Assembly (NCBI GenBank): GCA_025618425.1
Contig: CM046832.1
Coordinates: 74,429,297 to 74,493,296 of the forward strand
Source of the DNA: Heliocidaris tuberculata
Lineage: Eukaryota > Echinodermata > Echinoidea > Camarodonta > Echinometridae
Reading direction: 5' to 3'
DNA: 64,000 bases
Shown: positions 47,748-60,640 of the stretch, piece after piece
Layout of the letters: every line of letters begins with the position of its first letter
Position numbering within the stretch: position 1 is the first letter of the stretch
The notes under the pieces: model-generated
Databases searched by the model: none
Seen by the model: the letters and a program-made list of their open reading frames with translations, nothing else
What the model was told of the DNA's origin: nothing
Position numbers and translations under genes: made by a program

Positions 47748-49533
47748 AGGTGCGTCTCCATCAGCCCGAGTTTGCTCAAGCTCGAGATTCTAGCCCGATC
47801 AGCTCTTCTCGAGAAAAAAGTCCGAGTCTGAAAAACCCCGTCTCCATCAGCCCGAGTCGAGCGATTCCCGCTCGTTCTTGGAATAAACTCGAGCTTCAGA
47901 GCATGCGCACTTCGAAGATGGAAAATTAAAAAAAATATATAGGATAAATGAAGAGAAAAGAGCAAAGAAATACATAAGGAAAAGATAAAAAGTGAGAAGG
48001 AAAAACAAAGAAATACATAAGAATAGAAATAAGAACAGATAATTGGGAAAACAAAGAAATATATAAGGAGCAAAAGGAGAGAAGGAAAAACAAAGTTTTC
48101 ATAAGAAACAATGAAATACATAAGGAAAAAACAAAATAGAAAAACAAAGAAATATATAAGTAAATACGAAGAAAACTGCATAGAAAGAGGAACAAAGAAA
48201 TACATAAGAATAGAAAGAAGAATAGATAATGGGGAAAACAAAGAAATACATAAGGAGAAAAAAGAAAGAAGGGAAAACAAAGTAATACATAAGAAACAAA
48301 GAAATACATAAGGAAACATAAAATAGAAAGAAAAACAAAGAAATACATAAGGAAACAGATAAAATAGAAAGAAAAACAAAGAAATACATGAGGAAATATA
48401 AAGAGAAGAGGACAGAAAGAACAAAGAAATACATAAACAAAGAAAAGAGGACAGCAAGATCGAAGAACAGAAAATGGGGAAAACAAAGAAATACATAAGG
48501 AAAAGATAAAAAGAGAGAAGGAAAACAAAGAATAATAAAGGGAAGAGGGTAAAAAAGAAGAACAAAGAAATACAAAAGGAAAGGATAAAAAGATAGAAGA
48601 AAACAAAGAAACACATAAAGAATTATAAAGAAAAGAGGATAACAAGAAGAACAAAGAAATACATAAGAAATGAAAGAAGAATAAAAAATTGTTAAAACAA
48701 AGAAATACATAAGGAAAAAGATAAAATAGAAAGAAAAATAAAGAAATACATATGAAGAGAAGAGGAGAGAAAGAAGAACAAAGAAATACATTAAAATAGA
48801 AAAAAGGAATAAATAATGGGGAAAACAAAGAAATATATAAGGAGAAAAAAGAGAGAAGTAAAAATAAAGTAATATATAAGAAACAAAAAAATATATGAGG
48901 AAAAAGATAGAATAGAAAGAAAAATAAAGAAATACATAAGGAAATATAAAGAGAAGAGGACAGAAAGAACGAAGAAATACATAAACAAAGAAAAGAGGAT
49001 AGCAAGACTGAAGAACAGAAAATGGGAAAAACAAAGAAATACATAAGGAAAAGACAAAAAGAGAGAAGAAAAACAAGAAATATATAAAGAAAATAGGATA
49101 GCAAGAAGAACAAAGAAATACATAAGAATAGAAAGAAGAATAAAGAATGGGGAAAACAAAGAAATACATAAGGAGAAAAAAGAAAGAAGGGAAAACAAAG
49201 AAATACATAAGGAAAAGGTGGAAAGAGAGAAGAAAATCAAGAAATACATAAGGAAAATAACATTTCTAGGATTGGTGTCATGAATAAATTAACCCGAGTC
49301 AAAACCCGAGTGCGTCTTCACCTGCGAATTAGCGGGCTAATTCGCCAAATAGCGCGCTATTTCACAAAAAAACCCGAGTTGACTTAGGCTTCTAGCTCGA
49401 GCTAGAAACCCCCGAAATAGCCAGCTAATTGCGTCTTCATTACAAACTAGCTCGAGCTAGTTCTGATCGGGTTAGTTTCCCGGATCAGAATTAGCGGGCT
49501 ATTTTGGAAACTCGGGCTGATGAAGACGGGCCT
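47748..49533 (-). mobile_element. Transposon E, copy 1 (left arm of the palindrome)
   Basis: 1786 bp. Outer end AGGTGCGTCTCCATCAGCCC and inner end (reverse complement) AGGCCCGTCTTCATCAGCCC match at 17 of 20 positions, so each arm is a complete element with its own inverted ends. The cgtct(c/t)catcagcccgagt motif recurs inside both ends (for example near 47849), like subterminal binding sites. The middle is a purine-rich tandem array built on acaaagaaatacataag. No transposase. Confidence 0.8.
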
Positions 49534-49575
49534 ATATGTTCGATTTGGTCTCAAATGATTAATTTTACTGTCTTT
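49534..49575. other. 42-bp spacer at the centre of the palindrome
   Basis: Host-derived sequence whose tgttcgatttggtctcaaat segment is also found at 54218-54256 in the empty paralogue. Relative to its flanks it is inverted: the expected reading after ctcaaa would be gacagtaaaatt. Confidence 0.85.
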
Positions 49576-51805
49576 AGGCCCGTCTTCATCAGCCCGAGTT
49601 TCCAAAATAGCCCGCTAATTCTGATCCGGGAAACTAACCCGATCAGAACTAGCTCGAGCTAGTTTGTAATGAAGACGCAATTAGCTGGCTATTTCGGGGG
49701 TTTCTAGCTCGAGCTAGAAGCCTAAGTCAACTCGGGTTTTTTTGTGAAATAGCGCGCTATTTGGCGAATTAGCCCGCTAATTCGCAGGTGAAGACGCACT
49801 CGGGTTTTGACTCGGGTTAATTTATTCATGACACCAATCCTAGAAATGTTATTTTCCTTATGTATTTCTTGATTTTCTTCTCTCTTTCCACCTTTTCCTT
49901 ATGTATTTCTTTGTTTTCCCTTCTTTCTTTTTTCTCCTTATGTATTTCTTTGTTTTCCCCATTCTTTATTCTTCTTTCTATTCTTATGTATTTCTTTGTT
50001 CTTCTTGCTATCCTATTTTCTTTATATATTTCTTGTTTTTCTTCTCTCTATTTGTCTTTTCCTTATGTATTTCTTTGTTTTTCCCTTTTTCTGTTCTTCG
50101 ATCTTGCTTTCCTCTTTTCTTTGTTTATGTATTTCTTTGTTCTTTCTGTCCTCTTCTCTTTATATTTCCTTATGTATTTCTTTATTTTTCTTTCTATTCT
50201 ATATTTTCCTCATGTATTTCTTTGTTTCTTATGTATTACTTTGTTTTTCCTTCTCTCTTTTTTCTCCTTATATATTTCTTTGTTTTCCCCATTATTTATT
50301 CCTTCTTTCTATTCTAATGTATTTCTTTGTTCTTCTTTCTGTCCTCTTCTCTGCATATGTATTTCTTTATTTTTCTTTCTATTTTATCTTTTTCCTTATG
50401 TATTTCTTTGTTTTCCCAATTTTTTATTGTTCTTTAATTTCTTATGTATTTCTTTGTTCTTCTTGTTATCCTCTTTTCTTTATGATTCTTTATGTGTTTC
50501 TTTGTTTTCTTCTATCTTTTTATCCTTTCCATTTGTATTTCTTTGTTTTCCTGTTGTCTACTCTTCTGTCTATTTATATGTATTTCTTTGTTCTTCTTTT
50601 TTACCCTCTTCCCTTTATATTTCTTTGTTTTCCTTCTCTATTTTTATCTTTTCCTTATGTATTTCTTTGTTTTCCTCATTTTCTGTTCTTCGATCTTGCT
50701 ATCCTCTTTTCTTTGTTTGTTTATGTATTTCTTTGTTCTTTCTGTCCTCTTCTCTTTATATTTTCTTATGTATTGCTTTGTTTTTCTTTCTATTTTATCT
50801 GTTTCCTTATGTATTTCTTTGTTTTTCTTTCTATTGTATCTGTTTCCTTATGTATTTCTTTGTTTTTCTTTCTATTTTATCTGTTTCCTTATATGTATTT
50901 CTTTGTTTTTCTTTCTATTTTATCTGTTTCCTTATGTATTTCTTTGTTTTTCTTTCTATTTTATCTGTTTCCTTATGTATTTCTTTGTTTTTCTTTCTAT
51001 TTTATCTGTTTCCTTATGTATTTCTTTGTTTCTTATGTATTACTTTGTTTTTCCTTCTATTTTTTTCTCCTTATATATTTCTTTGTTTTCCCCATTATTT
51101 AGTCCTTCTTTCTATTCTAATGTATTTCTTTGTTCTTCTTTCTGTCCTCTTCTCTTCATATGTATTTCTTTATTTTTCTTTCTATTTTATCTTTTTCCTT
51201 ATGTATTTCTTTGTTTTTCTTTCTATTTTATCTGTTTCCTTATGTATTTCTTTGTTTCTTATGTATTACTTTGTTTTTCCTTTTATTTTTTTTCTCCTTA
51301 TGTATTTCTTTGTTTTCCCCATTATTTATTCTTCTTTCTATTCTTATGTACTTCTTTGTTCCTCTTTCTATCCAGTTTTTTTCGTATTTCCTTATATATT
51401 TCTTTGTTTTTCTATTTTGTTTTTTCCTTATGTATTTCATTGTTTCTTATGTATTACTCTGTTTTTCCTTCTCTCCTTTTGCTCCTTATATATTTCTTTG
51501 TTTTCCCAATTATCAATTGTTATTTCTATTCTTATGTATTTCTTTGTTTTTCCTTCTCTCTTTTTATCTTTTCCTTATGTATTTCTTTGCTCTTTTCTCT
51601 TCATTTATCCTATATATATTTTTTTAATTTTCCATCTTCGAAGTGCGCATGCTCTGAAGCTCGAGTTTATTCCAAGAACGAGCGGGAATCGCTCGACTCG
51701 GGCTGATGGAGACGGGGTTTTTCAAACTCGGACTTTTTTGTCGAGAAGCGCTGATCGGGCTAGAATCTCGAGCTTGAGCAAACTCGGGCTGATGGAGACG
51801 CACCT
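49576..51805 (+). mobile_element. Transposon E, copy 2 (right arm of the palindrome)
   Basis: 2230 bp, the reverse complement of copy 1. The inner ~300 bp appear identical and the outer ~200 bp differ at about four positions. It is ~450 bp longer because a 42-bp unit (tttctttctattttatctg plus ttccttatgtatttctttg) has expanded near 50770-51050. ATA follows at 51806-51808. The stop-poor pyrimidine strand gives frames of up to 649 codons that are only Phe/Leu/Tyr/Ser/Ile repeats. Confidence 0.8.
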
Positions 51806-52257
51806 ATAGATACATATTTCAGTGGATTAGGGTAACGATTCTGTGCTTGTCTTGACGGTTCGTCTATCTGTTTCTCCTGTCATGAGCTTCTCAAACATGA
51901 AGTTAATGACATCTTTAGTTGAAAAAGTGCTTTTTCCTCATATTTTGTTTTAGAAATATATACATTATGCAATATTGCCTCAGAATAGAGAGTCAACAAT
52001 TTATCAAGATGATAATATATTTTAAATTTAAAGATCTTATCCAACAATACTTGACATTGACAGCAATTTTACCACCCATTTTAGTAATTGATGAGTGTTC
52101 CATGGGGTTTGATGATAAAAATCTTTCAGTTATATATTATGACATTTCAAAAAATCATTTTACTAGGAATGATTTGATGAAATCAATTAATAGCATATAT
52201 AGTTTTGGAGTAATGGAGATGATTATCTCAAAATTAACTAAGATGTCAGGTTAGAGA
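51806..52257. other. Flank of transposon pair, partly homologous to 54160-54215
   Basis: The first ~45 bp (gatacatatttcagtggatt) align with the complement of 54172-54215 (gatacacatcgcagtagatt), extending the duplication beyond the insertion. The rest is unique with no gene seen. Confidence 0.6.
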
Positions 52258-53345
52258 CATGACAAAGGGAAAGAAGATGCAGAGACGGAGAGAGCTAGAG
52301 AAAGGGAGAAAACGAGAGGAGAGGTTTAGAGAAAGGGGAAGAGAGAGAGAGAGTCATATAGAGAGAGGGGGAGGAGAAAGACGGAGAGAGGATGGATAGG
52401 CAGGGGAGACAGGGAGAAAAGAGGGATAAAGGACGTAAGTGGAAGATGGTGACTGAGAATGGTGGGGAGAGAAAGTAGATGAGGAGGAGAGAGAACAGAA
52501 GAGAAGGCAAGGCAAGGCAAGGCAGGGAAGAAATGAGGGACGGGGAATGATTGAGAGCAAAAGATAGACAGATAGACAGATTCAGAGAGAGAAACACAGA
52601 GACAAGCAGAGAGATGGGTAAGGAAGAGGGAGATCAGATGGTACAAGGAAGTGGGTGGTAAGATGAGAGAGGAAGAGGGAGAGAGAGAGAGAGAGAGCGC
52701 TCGCACGCGCTGAGGGGGAAGGATCAAATTAGTGATGGAGAGATGGGGGAAGGGGGGTAGTTAGTGAAAATGGAGACAGAACGGAACAGTGGAGAGAGTG
52801 AGAGGGGAAGAAGAAGGAGGGTAAAGAGAGACATCGAAGGTATAGACGGGCATGGTTAAGAGAAAAGCACAGAGAGAGACAGAGAGAGCGCGCTGAGGGG
52901 AAGGAGAACAAAATATAGACAGAGAAAGAGGATAACAGAGAGACAGAGATGGGGAGATGGACAAGGAGAAACATATAGGGTGAAATTGGGGATGAACTTC
53001 GGACAGAAACAGAGATGAAGGAAAGATGGTGCATGGACAGAAAGACAGAATAAAATACGAAGGAAGAAGGTGGACATGGAGAGACTAGGAAGATAAATAT
53101 AGAAGAAGGGAAGATAGCTAGGAACATAAAAGAAGAGTGCGGGAAAGAGAGGGGAGATGGAGAAAGGTAGATAGAGAGGGAAGGAAGGGGGAAGAAGAGG
53201 AAGAACAGAGACAGGGAGTGAGAAATCGAGAGAGGGAGAATCGAGAAAGGAAAGGGGAGGAAGTTTGAAAGAGACAAGAACAGAGAGCGAGAGAGAGAAA
53301 GAAAGAAAGAGATAGAGAGATGAGATATGAGAGGAGAGACGAAGA
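52258..53345. repeat. 1.1-kb (AG)-rich purine tract
   Basis: Nearly pure A/G with gagagag, ggaagag and gacagag words and no clear period. Frames on the other strand are Ser/Leu/Pro-rich noise. Candidate triplex-forming tract. Confidence 0.85.
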
Positions 53346-54159
53346 TACTGCTCAAAAAGGATGATGTCAACAAACTTACGTGAATACTCTTATAGTACGA
53401 GTAATGACAGTATGCAAGTACTATGACTCACCGTCATCACAAAAAATCATCATCATCACTATCAAAGAAAATAATGGGGAAAGAAACATAGGCAGATCAT
53501 CATTACCAGCATGTTCTAAGCAACAATTAGCAAATAATTCAGATAAATTTGAAAATTATACGGAATTATAATCATTATGAATATCTGCATAGGTATAAGG
53601 CGGGGAGGGGAGGGTAATGGACTGCATCACCCCATGAATGTGAAATTACCTATAATGGCGCCGATACCTTATATTCGGGCAACTGTAACCTCATATTCTG
53701 GCAGGGAGTTTTACTTGTAACGAAAATCTGGATCATGTACCACAGGCTTAACTTTGTGTAACTTTATTTATTCATCTGAAAATGTACTCAATCTTGCCAT
53801 TCGGGTATATTTTGTTCCTGTATCTTTACAAAGTGATACACCTACGTTTATGAATCATGAAATTATCCTTTCAAAGCATTCCAAAATGACATTAAGATAA
53901 TCATTAATGTTCGCTGGTAAATCTGTTCTACCAGTGTAAATTCTGGGACCAAACTATGTACTTCAAATTACTAATATCAAGGTGTGTTCGATCGCATATT
54001 TCTATCTTAAACAACGAAATTTTGTTATTCTTAAACCTTTCCGTTACGTACAGCATCATTGACACATATCATATCAATTTTTAAGCATCAATGTATGTTT
54101 GAACCATACGTCTATGGTTTGAACATGCATGAATCTTACCAATCATATTGGGAGAGGGT
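53346..54159. other. Intergenic, no feature recognised
   Basis: AT-rich sequence without coding or repeat signals that I can identify. Confidence 0.5.
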
Positions 54160-54984
54160 TCGAAACGTGCCTTCTCTAACACGCAAACATTACCTAATCT
54201 ACTGCGATGTGTATCTATGTTCGATTTGGTCTCAAATGATTAATTTTACTGTCTTTGAGTATAAACCATCAAGCACTACAAAGTACTCAATGTACACTAT
54301 AAAAATCAATTTAATTTTATGCATTTATGCCGATAACTCAACGTATAACTCTTACCAAACATGCTGGGAAAAGCGTCTCAAATGTGCCGCTTCTAACACA
54401 CTACGGGGTTTCGCACACAATAGCCAATGGGCCTCGATTATGCATGAAAAACGCATGTATTTCCTAATCTGAGAGGTGTCATTAAACTGACCATACTGGT
54501 ACATTTTTAAGGTATATGTGTAAATTTATCCATGAAAATCATAATTAGATCCCTCTCAACATATTTTAGTTAAAATTTGCAGGTTATCATTGTTTTTACT
54601 AGTTAAAAAACAAGATGACGTTAAGGTGCACGATTTTTGGTGCAAATTTTATCATTTTTTTCACACTTTTTGATGTTTTGTGGAATCCAGGTTACTCAAA
54701 TCACAAAAATAACTCTCTGACTCGATTCCTCGTCATATTATTACTCAAAAAAGCTGTTTTATTTATTCATGCATGATGTCTAATTCAAAAGATATGCTAA
54801 TTATGGAATTTCATCAAAAATTCAAGATGGCTGCCAAAATGGCCGATTTTGAACCCCATGGGACACGATTTGGCAATGGGAACATAAAAATTCATTAACT
54901 AGATACTTCAAGCATTATAAAAAAGTTAGTTAAAAAAATGTATCTCGATGGTGCACGGGAACTCCCCTTTCCGACTAGACTACT
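54160..54984 (-). repeat. Outer inverted repeat, right copy (empty site)
   Basis: Inverted paralogue of 47006-47747 plus the start of the 51806 flank. Here the ctcaaagacagt and acatagata junctions are intact and transposon E is absent, so it shows the pre-insertion arrangement. Confidence 0.85.
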
Positions 54985-55234
54985 TGCCCAAGTAATTAAC
55001 TCGCTCACTTAGATATTCGGACCTTTATACAATAATGCTACGAACCTCCCTTTGTTAGCGCAGGTGGTAATAACCCAATACAATAAGAGGGAGCTCATTT
55101 TGGTCGACTTGTATGATGAGGGTGTAATGTGTAGTATCAACAAGGTATACTCTTCTCTTTTTTTGTGTGTGTGGCTTTGTTGAGATTTTAAGGCGCACTT
55201 CATTCAGTTTGAATATTTGCGCCTATATTCATTA

Positions 55235-55279
55235 TTTTTTTGGGGGGGGGGGTGGGGGGGGGGGGGGGGGGGGGGGGGA
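55235..55279 (+). repeat. Poly-G tract of about 45 bp
   Basis: Nearly uninterrupted G with a single T and a single A. Preceded by a T-run. Confidence 0.9.
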
Positions 55280-56090
55280 GGGTCAGGTCCTGATAGCGGT
55301 GTGCTGTTATTAGTTATTTTGTTGGATTGATAGCTAGGTGGTAAGTTATGGTAGCACATGTGGATACATAACATGTAGAGATGACAAAAGAAAGGTACTA
55401 AGTTGAGAAAATTATATATCTTAATAGATAATATATTTCTTGGGGAACAAAGTAAATAAAAGTGTGATATTGATCAACTGCATCTATTATTGTGTTTATA
55501 TTACGTAGGAATTAAGTAGACCATTGGTTCAATATACTATTTACATATTCTACAATAATATACATGTATATTCAATTATATTTCTATTGATTGCAAAGCC
55601 ATATAGTTTACTCGAGTTAAACGAACAGGAGTAGCCCGTTCACAATCTGTACTTCTTGATATTAAGAATTTCTAAAGGAAAATCATCTGGACCTGTAGCT
55701 GACAGAGATGATAATTTTAGAATTTAAATGTGGGTAGGATATGAATATAATTTTAATAACATTATTTTTGTATAACTAGAGAGCTCCTTGATTCTTACAT
55801 TGAAACTTCGTCAATCTGCCCCTTGCCGGGGTGATATATGTTTTACGCCAGCTTCGCGAGTGACCGAGTAACTAGCCCAATGAGCATTGCTGAGAGAAGG
55901 TTTTGGGCTAGCCGAGAAGGACACGACTCCAACCATTGACCATCAGGAGAGCTATACCCAGATACCGGTTCCTCCCGCATGGCCAATTTGAGGGAGTGGA
56001 TGTCCAACCAATGACCAGTCTAGAAGGATATAAATCCATCGATGGCCTCGGCACCCAGTTCACTGCGCATAATTATGTTTCTCTGTAGAG
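55280..56090. other. Intergenic; weak promoter/LTR-like stretch at the right end
   Basis: 55.83-56.06 kb is GC-balanced, with ggatataaatcc near 56028 followed about 30 bp on by gcacccagttcactgcgc. This recalls a core promoter or a solo LTR fragment. I cannot find LTR ends or a transcript downstream. Confidence 0.3.
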
Positions 56091-57890
56091 AAGGGGACGG
56101 GCCCCTGGGAGCCGGGGGTGTTGGAGGTGCTGCAGCACCCCCGGATTTTTTTTTGAGGGGGTGCTGCAGCACCGCCCCAGATTTCTATGGGGGCACTTGC
56201 CCCAGGCGATAGATAAAGCAGGGTGCAGAAACACATAAGAGATAAAGGGAAGAACTTATGCTTAAGAAATATTCGCCCCAAATCCACAGGGTAAAGTGCA
56301 TTAGAAATTGAATTTTTCTTAGGTTCAAAATGCGAAAATTTTATAAAGCTAGGTCGCTTTGCTCCCTAGCATGTATTGCTTTATTTTCGCTCTCCTATAT
56401 TGGCTATATAAACAGCAATTTAAAAAGGTTCAAAATGGAAGAAAAAATGTTTTTCTCATTGTTCTTTTCTCTATTATTATTTACCGTATAGAATAAGTGT
56501 ATAAGGTGTCAAAGGTTTACCATTTGAAAGAAATTTAACTTTATGTTGCATAGCTAAATTCCTCGACTACATCCTGAATTTTTGCGCCTCATTGAGGAAG
56601 AAGTGGGTATTAGAAGACCGTTTATCAATGTTCAAAACTCGAAACTGTACCGGTCGATGCAGTGCTCGCTTGCGATTTTTTTTGTAAGTGATATACTATA
56701 GAAAGCAATTTCTTTAGTATATCACTTACATGTGATGCAAATAAATGCAAATAAAATTAACTCTCGGTCGCTTTGCTCCCTCAATATCTTGTAACTATGG
56801 GAAAGGAGTGTGGATGGGGGATTTCCTTTTTTTTTTTTTTTCCCCCCTTTTTTTTTTCCTTTTTTTTTTTTTTTTTTTTTTTGCCGAGAGCACTAATACA
56901 GAAAAGGCTTTAAAGTTTCACAACAATCTTGCTTCGTACTCTCGCACAAACATACAACATACCTTTACACAACATATTTTGTAACGTTATGAACGGATTT
57001 CTTTAATTCCACGTACATGTAACTACAATAATGCAAATTGTGTGTATATTGCAGAGTTGAAAAAAGGGATTTATTTGATTTTAATCGATTTATAGCACTT
57101 AATGTTGTTCCTGTACAAAATAAATACATAAAATCTCACCTGGATGAGTTTTTCAGCGAAAAATGAGAAAAATCAAACATTGATTAACAAAATCAACAAC
57201 GAATTTTCATGTATTTCTGTTTTTTTACTGAAATTGGTGATTTTCTTTTTAAAAAATTACGGCGAATGAAAGTTGATTTCAATCGTGCCAACCTTGGTGC
57301 ATTGGTTTTCAGAATGACCTACAACAATAAATGTTAACTTTGCAGGCAACGTTGATTTTAGGGTCTGCACCCCTGCCCCCCCCCCCCCCCCACCATAATT
57401 TTGGCTTTGCAATTAAAGGACTTAGCGATACAGTGTGTAATAATATCAGTGATGTATCTACGGGGGACAGGGGCGCACGGTTGTCTTCCTAAATTCCTCG
57501 ACCATTTCTTCATGGTTTCCATTAATTTTGATCCCCATTTGAGAAGGAAGTGAATAGAAAACCGGATATCAATGTTCAAAATTCGGATCTCTACCCTTCG
57601 AACGCAGTGCTCAATTACAAATTTTCCTGGGTAAATTGCATATATAAGAAACTGCGCTTTGTGATGCAAAAAAAAAATCTACCGCTCGGTCGCTTTGCTC
57701 CCTTGCTTCTATAATGACATGGATAAGTTGGAGGGGGGGGGGGGGGGTAAGGATACAACTTCATTGTTTGCCCAGGTGCATTCCTATATAAGCAACTGAA
57801 TGAAAAAAAAAAATCTGCTAACAGCACCCACAGTTTTAAAAAAAATTGTTCCCAGGGGCCTTGAAGTGGATACATATCATTAATCATATA
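56091..57890. repeat. Fragments of the GCTCGGTCGCTTTGCTCCC repeat family
   Basis: Copies of the word tcg(c/a)tttgctccct occur near 56352, 56767 and 57690. A cagtgatgtatctacgggg end lies near 57451, all resembling parts of the element at 62699-63537. A ggtgctgcagcacc palindrome occurs twice near 56127-56175. A poly-T tract (about 56829-56882) and poly-C/poly-G tracts are included. Element boundaries could not be set. Confidence 0.5.
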
Positions 57891-58734
57891 ATAGTTATTA
57901 ACATGATATTAGTGTTATATAATACACTGTGCACTCGAGGTATTACAGCACTTATAAAGTACATAATTATCAAGAATTGTAAATTATAAGCTGTTTTATA
58001 TTAAGGGTACTGTTTTAGTTTGTTTGTTTTTCTTTTGTTATTATTATTTTTATTTTTTTACCTTCAACCGTAGATAAAATTCCATAAGCAGTAATGTATT
58101 TTAAGAACATAATTATATGTGTATCACGATGTTATATTTGTTTTGGTTAGAATTTTAGGTGGTTTTTGCTCGAATTTTCAGTTGGCTAGGCAGACGAGTC
58201 CTCTAGCCCAGCTTTTGAGTTCGATGTTGCACATAGTATGCATGTTGTGGGAGCTTTTCGGGGGCTGAAGCCCCGTAGGTCACGATCACTCGGGCACGGA
58301 CCAGTTGCGTCTGACCTAGTCAACCTATTCATGTCGAGGTCGCAAAGATGCGACGGGAGTAAAACGTTTTCAGGATTAATAATTAACGAGACTTAAAGAC
58401 CGCCGTAAAAATATCAAAACAAATTTATTTATGTTTGCTATGAATATGCGTGTGCATCAATATTGATATACGTTCTTAGTTTAGTTCAGTACTCTCATGA
58501 ATATTATTACCGTGATGGTTTTATTGTATCCTATATATTTTATAATTTGTAGATATTTGTTATATTTAGAATAATTGTCTTTTAATAATACATGCATCTT
58601 TCAACCTATAAAGGGCTGTATATATGATTGTGATAATAATGACAAGGAGATTATAATATAAATCTGCTTGTTCTCTTCACACATGTTAAGAGTAGAGTAA
58701 GTAACACGATACATACATTTTTTAAAGAATATAA
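57891..58734. other. Intergenic, no gene recognised
   Basis: AT-rich. A GC-richer patch at 58190-58380 contains cgggggctgaagccccg, a short hairpin, but no family I recognise. Confidence 0.5.
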
Positions 58735-58739
58735 TTTGG

Positions 58740-59250
58740 TACACTGTCGCTTGGTCTACCACCACTTGGTCTAATTATCAGTTCGTCGAACTCCACGTGG
58801 TCTAACTTCATTTTGTCTACAACCAGTTTGTCTACTTACCATTTCGTCTAATTTCCATATGGCCTAATAACCAATTCGTCTAATACCCAGTTTGGCTAAC
58901 CCCATTTAGTCTAAAACCCATTTGGGCTAATTTTCACTTCGGCTAATTTTCACTTCGTCTATTTCCAAATACTCTAACAGTCATTTTATCTACAAGCCGC
59001 ATAGTCTAATATCCATTTGGGCTACACCTACTTTGGCTAATACCATATGGTCTACTTATCATTTGGTCCAATTCCATTTAGTCTAATAACCAGTTGGGAT
59101 ACTTATCATTTAGTCTAACTGTCAAATGGTCTAATGACCATTAGGTCTAATATCCAATTCGTCTAATAACCAGTTAGACTACTTATCATTCGGTCTAATT
59201 TTCATATAGTCTAATGACCATTTGGTCTAATTACTATTTATTCTTCTCGC
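58740..59250 (+). repeat. ~16-bp GTCTAAT array, forward
   Basis: About 30 degenerate units of the form ttNgtctaatNNcca. Variants include ggcctaat, tcgtctaat and agtctaat. No two neighbours are identical, so the array is old. Confidence 0.9.
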
Positions 59251-60236
59251 CATTTAGTAGCAAGTTGAGAAAGGACAGGGAAATAAAACTTTTAAAAAAT
59301 GAAACTTCAAAGAAGTCATATACGTAAATGTGCATTAAAAGAGTTATTCACCTTGCTGCTGCTTATATCAAGATCAATCAATATACCTACATTTTATATA
59401 TTAATTATTCAATTTATTGAAATCAATTATGTATATTATTTTTTAGTAATTAAAACATTCATATAGGTCTCCTCTTCCTTTCATGACTTGAGTAGAAGAA
59501 CCTGATTTTGTATTACACTTCAAATTATGTTTGTTGGGTTGATAATCTGTTATTCATGTTACTTATTTGATATCCGATGTACAGATGTTTGTGCAAGTAG
59601 TCAATGAAAGCTAGGGGCGGTGCCAGGGTATTTTCATAGGAAGGGCAAGACGACCCACAGACTTGGGGTTTCAACGAACTGGGTACCTTTTTATTTTTTA
59701 TTTTTTGGAAAAAGGGGGAACTTAATTATAAATGGTGAAGACAAGAATGGAGGCGTTTAGATACGTTGCTGTACCCCTACATTGTATTTAACACACATTG
59801 AATTTTAAGGATATATTTTCTTATCTTTGCATAAATATGCAATTCTGCTCTACTCCTAACTTGCAAGCGAGCGACCAAAAATACTATGTTCTTGTTGAAG
59901 GTCATGCATGGTGCTTGCATTATGTGATTTCATGACGATGATGCCGCAAAAGCGTTTAATTTCAAGCACAATCTCTCAATAAAAGAGATAGAGAGGACTT
60001 TATGTTACTGCCATCAGTTACAATAAGTGAGTGCGAGCGAGCGTAGCGACCAAACTTCGGGCAGAGGATATCTTAATTGCTGCAATATTATTAAACTTTT
60101 GGGCACTGTGTCCCCAGCTCTCGCTAAGTTAATGCTCAAAGGTGTCACACTTTTGTCATATCAAGAACCAAATATTCTGCCATTAAGCTTCTCTTACTCT
60201 TAGTTGAGCTATGCAAACTGCTATTTTTCAAGTGAC

Positions 60237-60425
60237 CAAAAAGAGAGAGAGATAGAGAGAGAGAGAGAGAAGAAAAACGAAAAAAGGAGAAGAAGAAAGA
60301 AGAGTATGCAACCATTATCATTATTATTATCATTATTGTTATTATTATTATTAATAATAATATTAATATTGATATTATCATCTTTATTATCATCATCATC
60401 ATTATTATTATTATTATCATCATTT
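60237..60425. repeat. (AG)n then (ATT)n/(ATC)n microsatellites
   Basis: gagagagagagag at about 60243-60272, a purine stretch, then mixed attatt and atcatc triplets from 60318. Confidence 0.93.
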
Positions 60426-60583
60426 GTTCATCTAAAACGTAAATTAACTCGCTCGTTGGCAGAGGGGCACAATACCCCCCCCCCCCCCTCACCTTTCGAA
60501 GCACCCAAAAAGTGTCTCCTGTTACCCACAAAAAATGCCGCTTTTTATACTTGTTCATTGCCTTCTTTTTCTTCTTTTAAGGC

Positions 60584-60640
60584 AGTGGCGTATCTAGGTA
60601 TATGACGCCCTGGGAAAACTATGTTATGTGAGGAAGCGAA
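60584..60640 (+). mobile_element. Unpaired hAT-like left end
   Basis: CAGTGGCGTATCTAGGTATA followed by tgacgccctggg, the same terminus type as the element at 62699. No matching right end with a duplicated ttttaagg was found, so it is a fragment. Confidence 0.5.

Noticed and set aside
49860..51809. Open frame of 649 codons rich in YVFLCFSFY-like repeats, with long mirror frames at 47699-49249
   Set aside because: It translates a pyrimidine-rich satellite in which stop codons are rare. All three frames of the same strand are open for hundreds of codons and the composition is only Phe/Leu/Tyr/Ser/Ile/Val/Cys. It looks membrane-like but has no evidence of coding.
52295..53373. Ser/Leu/Pro-rich minus-strand frames of 100-214 codons
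   Set aside because: Shadows of the AG-rich tract at 52258-53345; several overlapping frames are open.
54059..54472. 137-codon plus-strand frame
   Set aside because: Lies within the outer inverted repeat. The corresponding frame is not maintained in the copy at 47006-47747.
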